64,000 nt of DNA, from positions 124,001-188,000 of the forward strand of contig JACRMS010000026.1 in assembly GCA_016214845.1 (NCBI GenBank), read 5' to 3'. Shown here one piece after another: positions 1-8,463 of the stretch (positions are counted from its first letter, which is position 1; every line of letters starts with the position of its first letter). A model generated the notes under the pieces. The model had not been told where the DNA came from. It searched no databases and saw only the letters and a program-made list of their open reading frames with translations. This DNA is from Nitrospirota bacterium. GTDB lineage: Bacteria; Nitrospirota; Thermodesulfovibrionia; UBA6902. The position numbers were made by a program, and so were the translations under genes.

Positions 1-588
1 GACATCTTATTGCGCGCGATAGAAAGATTCGCGGAAGATGAGATAAAGGTTGTCCTTACCCCTATGGCCACCCGCCGCGCGGACCTTGATTGCTTTTACG
101 AGGCAGCGTGTAAATGCAAAGGGAACCTGACCGTGTTCGCCGGGAGGATGGAAAAAGGGTTCAGCGAGCTGCAGGCTGGAGCAACATTCGGATTGATGCC
201 CTCAATATATGAACCGTTCGGCGCGGCAGTGGAATACATGGCAAACGGGACGGTGAACATCGGCAGGTCCACCGGCGGACTGGTAGACCAGATCGATCTG
301 AAATGCGGATACCTCTATAAAGAAGACGCCGTCTTTTACACCCTTGATAATATCAGGGACTTTGTTGAAACAGCGGACATTGTGCAGGCGAGAAAGGCAA
401 ACCCGTGGGCGCTCCGCATGGCCGATAGTTTATATGAGGTCCTGAAGAAGGCTGTTAACGTATATCGGAACAGCCCGGACCAGTATTACAAATTGGTCCT
501 TAACGGCCTCAGGAAAGTAAACAACTTCAATTGGGAGACAAATGCCCGAAAATATTTCCAGGTCTATGAAAAGACCCGTGGCGTTTGA
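1..588 (+). CDS. Glycogen/starch synthase-like glycosyltransferase, C-terminal part
   Basis: The reading frame is open from base 1, so the start lies outside the window; about 195 residues are visible. The end of a GT-B fold is recognisable: a donor-site stretch FGLMPSIYEPFG followed by EYMANGTVNIGRSTGGLVD, as in GT5 glycogen synthases, where E and the TGGL loop contact the nucleotide sugar. The expected role is transfer of glucose from ADP- or UDP-glucose to an alpha-glucan in the cytoplasm. The acceptor cannot be judged without the N-terminal half. It is convergent with the next gene with a 14-bp gap and no obvious terminator. Confidence 0.7.
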   Translation, partial: DILLRAIERFAEDEIKVVLTPMATRRADLDCFYEAACKCKGNLTVFAGRMEKGFSELQAGATFGLMPSIYEPFGAAVEYMANGTVNIGRSTGGLVDQIDLKCGYLYKEDAVFYTLDNIRDFVETADIVQARKANPWALRMADSLYEVLKKAVNVYRNSPDQYYKLVLNGLRKVNNFNWETNARKYFQVYEKTRGV

Positions 589-602
589 GGGTCCACCACT
601 GC

Positions 603-1334
603 TTATTTCCTTTTCCCCGCTTCGCCTGTCATAGGCACAAATGCAACTCCGCCCATCTGCTCTACTTCGAGCTCGCCTTTGATCTTTGATACAAGCGTAA
701 GCGTCTGGTAATAAAGAGTGCTGCCGAGAGGGATGATCAGCCTGCCGCCATCTTTCAACTGCTCAATAAGCAGCGGAGGTATATGGTTGGCGGATGCTGT
801 AATGATAATGGCGTCAAAAGGCGCGTACTCTTCCCAGCCGAAATAACCGTCCGCATGTTTTGTCCTGATGTGCTTATAGCCGAGGTCAGTGAGTAGTTTC
901 GAGGCCTTTTTTTGCAGCAGTTCTATGATCTCAATGGTATAAACTTCCTTTACCATCTCCGCGAGGACCGCCGCCTGATACCCGGAGCCTGTGCCGATCT
1001 CAAGTACCCGGTCTGAAGATTTAAGCTTCAACGCCTCAGTCATGAGCGCCACAACATACGGCTGAGAGATAGTCTGTCCCTCACCGATCGGGAGAGGGTG
1101 GTCATCGTACGCGCTGTTTCTAAAAGGGGAGGCAACAAAGTGATGTCTCGGTATCTTCGACATCGCGTCGAGGACCCTCTTGTCCTTTATGCCCCTTCCC
1201 GCAAGCTGGGCCTCTACCATTTCCCGTCTTGAAATTGAATATTCGTCAGCAGCGGAGTTAGAGACGAGAAAAAAGAGCGGCAAAACAACAATGGGAATGA
1301 TCCTCAACCTGTCCATACAACAATTATCTTCCAT
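603..1334 (-). CDS. pcm: Protein-L-isoaspartate O-methyltransferase, apparently exported
   Basis: Methylates L-isoaspartyl residues in aged proteins to start their repair, using S-adenosylmethionine. Family motifs are clear: [13 protein letters not shown] near the N-terminus, [12 protein letters not shown], the SAM loop [16 protein letters not shown], and [10 protein letters not shown]. Unlike the usual cytoplasmic enzyme, the N-terminus holds a signal peptide ([19 protein letters not shown], then SAADEY), suggesting a periplasmic protein. The open frame extends to a GTG at 1343; I chose ATG 1334, but ATG 1307-1316, directly before the hydrophobic stretch, is also possible because no strong ribosome site separates them. 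Confidence 0.85.
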   Translation of the reverse strand: MEDNCCMDRLRIIPIVVLPLFFLVSNSAADEYSISRREMVEAQLAGRGIKDKRVLDAMSKIPRHHFVASPFRNSAYDDHPLPIGEGQTISQPYVVALMTEALKLKSSDRVLEIGTGSGYQAAVLAEMVKEVYTIEIIELLQKKASKLLTDLGYKHIRTKHADGYFGWEEYAPFDAIIITASANHIPPLLIEQLKDGGRLIIPLGSTLYYQTLTLVSKIKGELEVEQMGGVAFVPMTGEAGKRK

Positions 1335-1367
1335 AATCCTCACATCGTCAATAAGAAAGAGGGAAAA

Positions 1368-1396
1368 TAAAAATCCCCCTTTGGAAAAGGGGGGGC
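1368..1396 (-). terminator. Probable terminator after the livK-like gene
   Basis: On the minus strand a C-rich arm (CCCCCTTTT) pairs with AAAGGGGG over a two-base loop and is followed by an AT-rich, T-rich tract. It sits between the stop of the substrate-binding protein gene and the start of pcm. This C5T4/A3G5 palindrome is also common as a dispersed repeat in bacterial genomes, so the terminator role is an inference. Confidence 0.4.
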
Positions 1397-1490
1397 GGGC
1401 ATCCAGTCTTTTTAATAAGTCCTGGATGCCCGATTACTAACTTCGGGCATGACGAAAAGAAAAAAAGACAGACATTATTAAAGCAAAATT

Positions 1491-2600
1491 CTACGGCTTC
1501 CAGTGTTCTGTAAACTTACCGCCTTTTGTGATCCACACAACGTAAGGCGCAACCGTGACATCGCCTTTGGAATCAAACTTTATATTGCCAAGCGCGCCGT
1601 TAAATTCCATGGAATGGAGTATATCCATAATGGCTCTGCCCTCAGTTGTCTTAGCGGCGTCTATGGCCTTCAGCATAATGTTTCCTGCGTCATAAGCGTA
1701 GATCGAATAGGGCCCGATCTCACCGAATTTTTTATTGTACTGCTCAATGAATCCCTTTGCGCTTGGGATGTTGACGGGATCAGGGCTGAATGTTATATAA
1801 GTCCCTTCTGCGGACTCTGCTCCCGCGATCTCGATAAACTTGGGGTCAATGATGCCGTCGCCGCCCATAAAAGGGACTGTCATGCCGAGCTCGCGGGACT
1901 GCTTCACTAAAAGCCCACCCTCCGGATAAATTCCCCCGAAAAATATCAGCTCAGGTTTCTTCTCTTTGATGGAGATCAGAACGGTCTTGAAGTCCTTGTC
2001 TCCCTGGACAATGCCGCCGTAATAAACGACTTCCGCTTTATCGCCAAGGAACTTTTTGAATTCATCGGCAAGCCCCTGCCCATAGGTGGTCTTATCATGA
2101 ATGACGGCAACTTTTTTTACTTTAAGCTGGGAGACCGCAAAATCGGCAGCGACCTTTCCCTGCTGGTCGTCCCTGCCGCACACCCTGAATACACCGTGAT
2201 AGCCTTTTTCCGTAAGCTGGGGATTTGTAGAGCCCGGGGATATCATCGGGACGCCCGCGCGGTTGTATACATCAGAGGCGGGAATAGAGCAGCTTGAGTT
2301 GAAATGCCCGATCACTCCGGCCGCGCCTTGCGTTACAAGTTTATTGGCAACCGAAACCGCCTGCTTGGGGTCCCTCTGGTCATCCCCGATTATAAGCTCG
2401 ATCTTTTTGCCGAGGACACCGCCTTTGGCGTTCCACTCCTCCACTGCAAGGGTCACTCCGTTCTTGAAATCCATTCCCATCTTTGCCTGGTCGCCTGTCA
2501 TCGGACCGGCAATGCCTATCTTGATCACATCTTCACCTTTCTTGACACAACCAAGCATGACCAGGATTACAAGTGAAAGCAGTAATAATCTTCTTACCAT
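1491..2600 (-). CDS. livK: Branched-chain amino acid ABC transporter substrate-binding lipoprotein
   Basis: Periplasmic binding protein of the LivK/LIVBP type I family (369 residues, normal length). It begins with a lipoprotein signal peptide ending in VMLGC, so Cys18 would be lipidated and the protein tethered to a membrane. Family hallmarks follow: IKIGIAGPMTGDQAKMG, GVIGHFNSSCSIPASDVYN (ligand-binding serines), and MISPGSTNP. A GGAGGGAAAA ribosome site precedes ATG 2600. The matching ATPase LivF lies about 1.2 kb away on the same strand with AlkD between; LivH, LivM and LivG are absent from the window. Exact ligand is unknown. Confidence 0.85.
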   Translation of the reverse strand: MVRRLLLLSLVILVMLGCVKKGEDVIKIGIAGPMTGDQAKMGMDFKNGVTLAVEEWNAKGGVLGKKIELIIGDDQRDPKQAVSVANKLVTQGAAGVIGHFNSSCSIPASDVYNRAGVPMISPGSTNPQLTEKGYHGVFRVCGRDDQQGKVAADFAVSQLKVKKVAVIHDKTTYGQGLADEFKKFLGDKAEVVYYGGIVQGDKDFKTVLISIKEKKPELIFFGGIYPEGGLLVKQSRELGMTVPFMGGDGIIDPKFIEIAGAESAEGTYITFSPDPVNIPSAKGFIEQYNKKFGEIGPYSIYAYDAGNIMLKAIDAAKTTEGRAIMDILHSMEFNGALGNIKFDSKGDVTVAPYVVWITKGGKFTEHWKP

Positions 2601-2709
2601 TTTTCCCTCCGTGTTTTTTTAAATTTAAAACAGTCTACTTCGTACAGGCATGGCGAAACAACATGTTGAGCAATACCTTATTAAAGCCGTCATGAGTTAT
2701 TTTTTTAAC

Positions 2710-2738
2710 CCGTTACGCATTACGCATCACGCATTACG
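2710..2738. repeat. Heptamer tandem repeat, ACGCATT family
   Basis: About four degenerate 7-bp units (ACGCATT, ACGCATC, ACGCATT) lie in the gap between the livK-like and alkD-like genes. A related array is found at 42456-42522. Confidence 0.7.
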
Positions 2739-2787
2739 TCTGGGCCAACAGATTCTAACAAAAATCAATTTTGCTTACAAGAAGTTT

Positions 2788-3486
2788 TCAGCCCTGCTTA
2801 AGATACGCCCTCCTCTTTCCCTCTTCAAATCTCTCTATCGCGTATCTCAGCATCGTCCTCGGCATTGCCTTGTAATGTTTTTTTAAAAATGCCTCTTCTT
2901 TGGCCTGATCTCTTTTACCGACTTCTCTGAGCATCCAGCCCACAGCCTTTTGAATGAGGTCGTGCCTGTCGCGCAAAAGTATTTCCGCGATACGCAGCGT
3001 GTCTTCAAAGTCATTCTTCCTGATAAAAGCAAAGGTCGACATGACGGCGATCCTTCTCTCCCAGAGACTTTCCGAGTTTGCGAGTTTGTAGAGGACACCC
3101 CTGTCTTTATCAATAAGATAGTCTCCTGAAATATTCGGCGCTGAGAGGTCTACGAGGTCCCAGTTGTTTATCCGCTTTGTGTTGTTAAGATAAAAATCAT
3201 TGATGGCCTTTTTCCCTTCATCACCTGCTTTTCCGTATTTAATGATCAGGATGAGAAGGGCAACAAGCCTCTCCTCGTGAATCTTGCTATGAAGCAGTTT
3301 TTTTATTTCACTTAATGGCAGGTCAGGATATTGCTTTGCGACCCTGCGCTGTTCAGGCACTTTAATTCCGAGGAAGACATCTCCTTCGCCGTACTGTCCC
3401 TTCCCGGTCTTAAAAAACCGTGAAAGTATGTCAGCCTTCTCCGGGCTTGCGAGTTTCCTCAAATCTGTTCTTAACTTTTTAAGCAT
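2788..3486 (-). CDS. AlkD-type DNA alkylation repair protein
   Basis: HEAT-like-repeat DNA glycosylase family (AlkD/AlkC) that removes bulky or cationic alkylated bases. Visible features: KADILSRFFKTGKGQYGEGDVFLGIKVPEQR near the N-terminus (the GDxFxG-x-VPxxR pattern typical of AlkD), NNWDLVDLSAP in the middle, and WERRIAVMSTFAFIRKN, HDLIQKAVGWMLREVGK in the C-terminal helices. Length of about 232 residues is normal. The frame opens at TTG 3501; ATG 3486 (MLKKLRTDLRKL) matches the usual AlkD beginning better. Neither start has a strong ribosome site. Confidence 0.85.
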   Translation of the reverse strand: MLKKLRTDLRKLASPEKADILSRFFKTGKGQYGEGDVFLGIKVPEQRRVAKQYPDLPLSEIKKLLHSKIHEERLVALLILIIKYGKAGDEGKKAINDFYLNNTKRINNWDLVDLSAPNISGDYLIDKDRGVLYKLANSESLWERRIAVMSTFAFIRKNDFEDTLRIAEILLRDRHDLIQKAVGWMLREVGKRDQAKEEAFLKKHYKAMPRTMLRYAIERFEEGKRRAYLKQG

Positions 3487-3603
3487 AGGCTTTGTGTTCA
3501 AAGCAGGTATGATTATACCATTTCCGTTCTCAGCGCTTTATATTTTCAAACCTATAACGTTTTGGTATACTCAGAAATAAGATGTATAAAGAGGAGCAAT
3601 AAC

Positions 3604-3792
3604 ATGGGGAAGATATTTTTTTGCAGAGACCTCGGAGTGTCCTGTAAGTGGGGTTGTTCCGGTGAAACAGATGAAGACGTCTTAAGGCAGATCATGGCCC
3701 ATGCCCTGGAAAAACACGGTTGTAAAGAGATGACGGAAATGATGCTTGAAAAAATAAAGGCCAAGATCCGCGAGCAGGAACCAACCGACTAA
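3604..3792 (+). CDS. DUF1059 small protein
   Basis: A 62-residue protein beginning MGKIFFCRDLGVSCKWGCSG and containing EDVLRQIMAHALEKHGCKEM, the pattern of the DUF1059 family (short, Cys/His-containing, function unknown). GAGGAG at 3591-3596 lies seven bases before ATG 3604, which decides this start over an upstream in-frame codon at 3562. It is convergent with the livF-like gene and divergent from alkD. Confidence 0.75.
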   Translation: MGKIFFCRDLGVSCKWGCSGETDEDVLRQIMAHALEKHGCKEMTEMMLEKIKAKIREQEPTD

Positions 3793-3808
3793 GGCAGGTG
3801 GTCGCAGA

Positions 3809-4564
3809 TCATTCTCCAAGATACGCCTTCTTTATATCCGGGTCATCGAGAAGCTCTTTCCCCTTCCCTTCTTTTACGACCCTGCCTGATTCAATGACAT
3901 ATCCCCTGTGCGCCAATCTTAAGGCCGCCTTTGCATTCTGCTCGACAAGCAGTATTGTCAGCCCTTCGGCATTTAGTTCTTTTATAGTCTTGAATATCTT
4001 GCTTACTATGATCGGGGCCAATCCGAGAGAAGGTTCGTCAAGCAGAAGGAGCTTGGGTCTTGACATGAGCGCCCTTCCGATCGCGAGCATCTGCTGTTCC
4101 CCCCCGCTCAATGTGCCGCCGAATTGTTTCTGCCTCTCTTTAAGAACCGGGAATAGCGAGAAAATATATTCCAATTGATTTTTGATTCCTGTCCCCGTAG
4201 GGGCGATTCGCGAATCGCCCCTACTTCTGACTTCTGACTTCTGTCTTCTGTCTTCTAAAAACGCCCCCATTTCAAGATTTTCCCTTACCGTCAATTTAGG
4301 GAATATCCTTCTGCCTTCCGGTACCTGCGATATACCTCTTGAGACGATCTCATGCGGGGGCAGGTTGTGGATCTCATTACCCTCAAAAAATATCTTCCCC
4401 TTTGAAGGACTGAGTATCCTTGATATCGTCATCAGGGTAGTGCTCTTGCCTGCCCCGTTACTTCCTATGAGACTGACGATCTCTCCCCTGCTGATCTCAA
4501 GGTTTATCCCCTTGATCGCCTCGATGCGTCCATAAGATGTGTGCACACTTTCAAGTTTAAGCAT
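3809..4564 (-). CDS. livF: Branched-chain amino acid ABC transporter ATP-binding protein LivF, with repeat insertion
   Basis: Second ATPase of a Liv-type importer. Walker A GSNGAGKST (about 34-42), signature LSGGEQQ (152-158) and Walker B LLLLDEPSLG (172-181) are intact. Residues about 104-130 (beginning EDRRQKSEVRSRGDSRI) are not part of the family: LivF proteins normally pass from GAFL to LEYIFxLFP within a few residues. The extra stretch is encoded by a perfect 28-bp palindrome plus CAGAAGW heptamers (4197-4256) and keeps the frame. It lies in a surface segment before the signature motif, so the protein may still work. No permease genes are nearby. Confidence 0.9.
   Translation of the reverse strand: MLKLESVHTSYGRIEAIKGINLEISRGEIVSLIGSNGAGKSTTLMTISRILSPSKGKIFFEGNEIHNLPPHEIVSRGISQVPEGRRIFPKLTVRENLEMGAFLEDRRQKSEVRSRGDSRIAPTGTGIKNQLEYIFSLFPVLKERQKQFGGTLSGGEQQMLAIGRALMSRPKLLLLDEPSLGLAPIIVSKIFKTIKELNAEGLTILLVEQNAKAALRLAHRGYVIESGRVVKEGKGKELLDDPDIKKAYLGE
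4197..4256. repeat. 28-bp perfect palindrome plus CAGAAGW heptamer array inside livF
   Basis: 4197-4224 is a perfect palindrome whose left arm is GTAGGGGCGATTCG; it is followed without gap by about five 7-bp units (CTTCTGA/CTTCTGT on the plus strand) to 4256. The whole block is in frame within livF. A sister palindrome with arm GTAGGGGCGGGTTT is at 54086-54114. Confidence 0.9.
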
Positions 4565-4664
4565 AATTAATGTTTCGGACAGACTCTAATTATATTAATG
4601 CCGCGTTAGATTGTAAACACGTTCATAATTGCATGTTCGAACCATCTCATAGTAAAATCCATCT

Positions 4665-5699
4665 ATGCCTAAAGCAGTAGCGCTATATTCAGGAGGCCTT
4701 GACAGCACCCTCGCCATACTCGTAATGATGAAGCAGGGCATTGATGTCACGGCCATAACATTCCTAAATCACTTCGGCTGCGACATCAGCGACAAATCAT
4801 CCTGTTCAAAAGACCCTTTTGCCGCGTCAGTGAAATTCGGTTTCAAGGTAAAGCTTTCACATCTCTCGGATAAGTTCCTCGACATAGTGAAAAAACCACA
4901 GCACGGACATGGCAAGAATATGAACCCGTGCATTGACTGCCGGATACTGATGCTGAAAGAGGCAAAGCAGATGATGGACCTCATCGGCGCTGATTTCCTT
5001 GTAACAGGTGAAGTGCTCGGACAGAGGCCGATGAGCCAGAGGAAAGATTGCTTCCCGATGATCGACAAGGCAGCCGGCGTGAAAGGACTGGTGGTGAGAC
5101 CGCTAAGCGCGAAGTATCTTCCGGTCACAATCCCTGAAGAGACAGGCCTGGTCAATCGTGACATGCTCCTTAATTTCACCGGCCGTTCGAGAAAGCCGCA
5201 GATGGCGCTCGCCACTGAATTCGGTTTAACGGAATATCCCATGCCCGCAGGCGGATGCCTCCTCACAGAGCCGATCTACTCTTTCAAATTGAAAGACCTT
5301 CTAACCTTCAACGTCAACCCTGAATACAAAGACATAAACCTTCTGCGTGTCGGCAGGCATTTCAGGTTCTCTCCTGAATGCAAAATTATTGTGGGAAGAC
5401 ATGACCAGGAAAATGAGATCATCAACTCAGTCGCCGGCCCGGATGATTATCTGCTGAGAGTCGACGGCGTCGGCAGCCCCCTCGTTATCCTCCGGGGCAA
5501 AGTAACAGATGAAGCGCTTACAGCGGCAGCCTCATTGTGCGCGAGATATTCCGATGCAAAGAAACTTGATGAAGTTGATGTGACGGTTTTACTCGGAGAC
5601 AAAACCTCCCACCTGAATGTTCAGCCTGCGGATAATGAGTTGATTGAGTTGTACAGGATTGAGAAGAAACCGCCGTTGAGTTTGTCATCGAGGACTTGA
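4665..5699 (+). CDS. PP-loop ATPase, probable tRNA thiolation-type enzyme
   Basis: 344 residues. The N-terminal PP-loop SGGLDST (9-15) marks an ATP-pyrophosphatase of the MnmA/ThiI/QueC superfamily that adenylates its substrate. Conserved-looking cysteines occur in NPCIDCRILMLKEAK, the arrangement seen in tRNA-thiolation relatives, and MPAGGCLLTEP in the middle. This combination resembles ThiI/MnmA-related proteins of anaerobes often annotated as thiouridylases; the specific tRNA position is unknown. Monocistronic, divergent from livF. An inverted repeat (GGGGAAGC at 5701 and GCTTCCCC at 5744) follows the stop but has a long loop. Confidence 0.65.
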   Translation: MPKAVALYSGGLDSTLAILVMMKQGIDVTAITFLNHFGCDISDKSSCSKDPFAASVKFGFKVKLSHLSDKFLDIVKKPQHGHGKNMNPCIDCRILMLKEAKQMMDLIGADFLVTGEVLGQRPMSQRKDCFPMIDKAAGVKGLVVRPLSAKYLPVTIPEETGLVNRDMLLNFTGRSRKPQMALATEFGLTEYPMPAGGCLLTEPIYSFKLKDLLTFNVNPEYKDINLLRVGRHFRFSPECKIIVGRHDQENEIINSVAGPDDYLLRVDGVGSPLVILRGKVTDEALTAAASLCARYSDAKKLDEVDVTVLLGDKTSHLNVQPADNELIELYRIEKKPPLSLSSRT

Positions 5700-5772
5700 A
5701 GGGGAAGCCAGTTCCTTATTTTTTGCTCTTAACTCTCGAAGGTGCTTCCCCGGATGTCATCATAGGGATTGC

Positions 5773-7137
5773 TTAAATGTTTAATGAAGGTTTGACCCCG
5801 GTTGTCTCGTTTATTATTGAAATTATCTTCTTACCACAACTTAATAAATAATCATAAGATATTATTTGAATATGGTTTAAGTTAGAGTTCAACATTCGCA
5901 GTGCTTGGAATTGGGCATCTTTAAAATTATTTGTTCTACCTGCAATAATTTTTATTCGCGGTCTTAATATTTTCACTTTGTGTTCTTTTTCTAAATTAAG
6001 TTTATAGTCATCCATTTTTTCTAGATAGAACAAACATTGTCCGATAGCTTTTGATAAATCTGGTGATGGGTAGTAACTGTTATGACTTAAGTCATGCTTA
6101 AAAATCTCATAATCTAATCTTGGTCTTTTTAGTTCTATTAAATCTAAAAAGCCATCAATTGATTCCATTAATAAATCTCCTTCACTAAACAGTGCTATTT
6201 TTCTTGCATCATGTTTTTTTATATATTCAACACCGAATACCCATAAATTTTGTTCAATCCAATTCTGAAAAATCTTTTCAGGCTGATTCGCCATATAAGA
6301 TTTCAGGCTATCATAATTCTTTATTTCCTCAACAATATTGCCTGTTTCTTCTATAGAGAGTAGCTTTTCTAAATTATCTAATTCTGTTTGGTAAATATTG
6401 TGCCTATGTGTTGCAAATAAGTTTGTTAATTCTATTTCTGTTAAAGAAGAAAGAAGATTTGTAATCTTGTCATCTTTATTGAGTTTATCCAATAATATTT
6501 TTAACACTTTTGGATCAATCTCTTTTAGGCCATTAAATATAGATAGAATTTCATCTGTTGTTTCGATAATCTTAATTTGTTCAATTCCCCTTTTTTCCGT
6601 AGACGTATTAGTTGCTTTTTGAGAATTAAGCAAATCTAAAATTTTATTTTGAGCATCAGGAGTAAAACCTCTAACAACTTCAACTATATTTTTCTCAGAA
6701 GCATAGGTCCTAATAAATTCATCCTTGTCTGTTTCTGTAAGGTTAATATCCTTGATGCTAAGATTTTGACCAAGAAACGCTTTTAATCTACCACCTGTTT
6801 TAGTTCCTATAGTTTTACAAAAATCACAATAGGAAACCATGTTTATTAAAAATCCTTGATCAATCTTTTTAATTGGTTTTACGTTCTCATCCAAAGTAAT
6901 GAAAATGTTCACTTGGGAATTTTCTGTTAGAAACTGCAACATATTTTTATGGAATGGAAATTTTGTTGTTTTTCTTTTATGTCCAAAGTGGTTATGAAAA
7001 GAATACTTTTCATCAAAGAAAAGACTTTTCCCATCTTCGTATATAACTTCTTTAAAATCAGCGTAATTGACTGTTATGGAATCCAAGATATTTTCACTCT
7101 CTTCACGCAAATTCTCTTTAAATTTAGAGGGACACAT
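5773..7137 (-). CDS. Shedu-type (SduA/DUF4263) putative anti-phage nuclease
   Basis: 454 residues. The C-terminal part (about 285-450) carries the DUF4263 pattern of the single-gene defence system Shedu: EKIFQNWIEQNLWVFGVEY, then DGFLDLIELKRP and a following SPDLSKAIGQCLFYL. D332, E335 and K337 fit the PD-(D/E)XK nuclease core. The N-terminal 280 residues are lineage-specific, as in other Shedu proteins, where this part varies and is thought to sense infection. Codon use is strongly AT-rich compared with flanking genes, a sign of recent transfer. ATG 7137 has only a weak ribosome site; a 25-residue ORF ends 21 bp upstream and may be cotranscribed. Function as defence is inferred from the family. 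Confidence 0.75.
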   Translation of the reverse strand: MCPSKFKENLREESENILDSITVNYADFKEVIYEDGKSLFFDEKYSFHNHFGHKRKTTKFPFHKNMLQFLTENSQVNIFITLDENVKPIKKIDQGFLINMVSYCDFCKTIGTKTGGRLKAFLGQNLSIKDINLTETDKDEFIRTYASEKNIVEVVRGFTPDAQNKILDLLNSQKATNTSTEKRGIEQIKIIETTDEILSIFNGLKEIDPKVLKILLDKLNKDDKITNLLSSLTEIELTNLFATHRHNIYQTELDNLEKLLSIEETGNIVEEIKNYDSLKSYMANQPEKIFQNWIEQNLWVFGVEYIKKHDARKIALFSEGDLLMESIDGFLDLIELKRPRLDYEIFKHDLSHNSYYPSPDLSKAIGQCLFYLEKMDDYKLNLEKEHKVKILRPRIKIIAGRTNNFKDAQFQALRMLNSNLNHIQIISYDYLLSCGKKIISIINETTGVKPSLNI

Positions 7138-7158
7138 TCCATATCATTTGTCCACTAA

Positions 7159-7236
7159 CTATGCCGCCAACTTTTCTCTTACTTCTTCCCAGTTACGCCA
7201 AAGATCCCGAACGCACATAATCAATTCACCCTCCAT
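7159..7236 (-). CDS. Small ORF upstream of the Shedu-type gene
   Basis: A 25-codon frame (starts MEGELIMCVRDLW, ends EEVREKLAA) lies between the duplicated promoter at 7250-7292 and the Shedu-type gene. The predicted transcription start would be about 11 bases before its ATG. GGAGGGTGA inside the frame could alternatively serve a TTG start five bases on. It is either a short leader or partner peptide, or the tail of a lost gene; nothing in it identifies a family. Confidence 0.35.
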   Translation of the reverse strand: MEGELIMCVRDLWRNWEEVREKLAA

Positions 7237-7249
7237 CACTCAACTTCAA

Positions 7250-7292
7250 AAATATCATACGTAAATACATCAATAAAGCGCAACAGATTTTT
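7250..7292 (-). promoter_or_regulatory. Duplicated promoter copy 1 (Shedu side)
   Basis: A 43-bp segment matching 8931-8973 at 38 of 43 positions. Reading the minus strand it contains TTGCGC (7283-7278), an 18-bp spacer and TATGAT (7259-7254), a plausible sigma70-type promoter pointing toward the small ORF and the Shedu-type gene. Both boxes are identical in the two copies, while the five differences fall in the spacer. Confidence 0.6.
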
Positions 7293-7642
7293 CAGCTTTC
7301 AGCCTCTCTCTTAAACCCAATCTTCTTCCTCTCCGGCGGAGACATCAATTGCCTTATCGCATCAAAGACAACCTTGAATTGTTCATCATATTTCTTTTCC
7401 AGCGATTTCATTTTTCTTGCAAGTGCGGCATTGGAAGCAAGTATGCTTCGGATTTTTGTAAACGTTCTCATGATTTGTTTGTTTACCTGAATTGCTCTTT
7501 TGCTGTTTAATACGCTGGATAGCATTGCAACCCCATTCTCGGTAAAGGCATACGGGGAATATTTTATATTCTGTCCACGCTTCAAGGTGCCAAATAGGTA
7601 CCTTGAAAGTTTAGTGTATTCATCCCTCGTCAACTGAAACAT
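7292..7642 (-). pseudogene. ORF6N/KilA-type DNA-binding protein, N-terminally truncated
   Basis: 116 residues starting FQLTRDEY and continuing SPYAFTENGVAMLSSVLNSKRAIQVNKQIMRTF, the second half of an ORF6N domain followed by a coiled region. Complete members begin about 55-60 residues earlier (helix-turn segment ending in FPxDFMFQLT). Here that part is missing and its place is taken by a GTCATTCC-type palindromic repeat (7643-7686) directly abutting the break. A methionine at the break gives an open start, but the DNA-binding half is lost, so I call it a remnant. Confidence 0.7.
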
Positions 7643-7686
7643 AAACTGGATTCCCGCTTACGACATGCGGGAATGACGGCATTCAG
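7643..7686. repeat. GTCATTCC-type hairpin element, copy beside ORF6N remnant
   Basis: A 44-bp unit containing the inverted pair ATTCCCGC and GCGGGAAT. An almost identical copy is at 8996-9035, differing by a four-base deletion. It sits exactly at the truncation point of the ORF6N gene. Confidence 0.8.
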
Positions 7687-7698
7687 GGGCTTGGATAT

Positions 7699-8463
7699 TC
7701 AAGCAGCCAATTCTTCCCTCAACTCTTCTCTCTTACTCCAAAGAACCGGACTCACATCATAATTCTTAAGAGCGTCCAGCACGGACGCTGTCGGTGCATG
7801 TTCCGAATCATTTAAAAAAGCATATGCCCGTGAGTTGGCCGGGCGTACTTCTTTTGTATCGATCCAGGAAAAGGCCACTGCCTGGGCCGTATCACGGCTT
7901 GGCCTGTTTATTGTCTGAAGAATACGCTCCGGCTGTTTTTTAGATGCGGGGATAACGAAATCGAAGAGATGGTCATAGCCGCTCTTACCAGTGAATTTAA
8001 CTTTTGGAGTATAGCGTATCTCGCTTAAATCCAGCCATGCAGAAACATCTTCAAGAAAAAGACTTGCGACCATAGGGACAGCTAAATAGAAAAGATCATT
8101 TACTGCCAGCATGGCCTGTACCAGATTATGTTTCCTCAAGGCAAAAGTGTCCGGTGAAGCATGCACAATTAGCTCATCATTAATTATTTTAACGCCGAAG
8201 CCGTTCAGCGTCAGATTCAGGAGATCTTTACGTTTTTTAGTTTCCAATTCGCAGCCGGAAAGGCGAAGGTCTTCAATCGTGTATCCGTCATCCGTGATAA
8301 CGAAGTTCCCATTTTCACGTTTGACATATATCTGCATGTAATCATTGTGCCTGTCTAAATAAGGAGTGGTTATTTCAATCCAGTCCTTAACCTGGCGAAG
8401 CGATGTCTTGTCCTTCAGCCATAACAGATACTGGTCTAATAATTTCTGAACGTCATCAATCAT
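7699..8463 (-). CDS. DUF1828/DUF1829 protein
   Basis: 254 residues. The N-terminal half ([20 protein letters not shown], then [17 protein letters not shown]) matches the DUF1828 pattern and the C-terminal half ([17 protein letters not shown] and the end [17 protein letters not shown]) the DUF1829 pattern. The function of both is unknown. Its ATG overlaps the stop of the DUF6978-like gene by four bases (ATGA), so the two are translationally coupled and probably act together. Location next to a Shedu-type nuclease and an ORF6N remnant suggests a defence or toxin-antitoxin-like role, which is inference only. Confidence 0.7.
   Translation of the reverse strand: MIDDVQKLLDQYLLWLKDKTSLRQVKDWIEITTPYLDRHNDYMQIYVKRENGNFVITDDGYTIEDLRLSGCELETKKRKDLLNLTLNGFGVKIINDELIVHASPDTFALRKHNLVQAMLAVNDLFYLAVPMVASLFLEDVSAWLDLSEIRYTPKVKFTGKSGYDHLFDFVIPASKKQPERILQTINRPSRDTAQAVAFSWIDTKEVRPANSRAYAFLNDSEHAPTASVLDALKNYDVSPVLWSKREELREELAA

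Noticed and set aside
5701-5751. GGGGAAGC / GCTTCCCC inverted repeat as a terminator after the PP-loop gene
   Set aside because: Loop of about 35 bases and no T-tract after the second arm, so terminator function is not supported.
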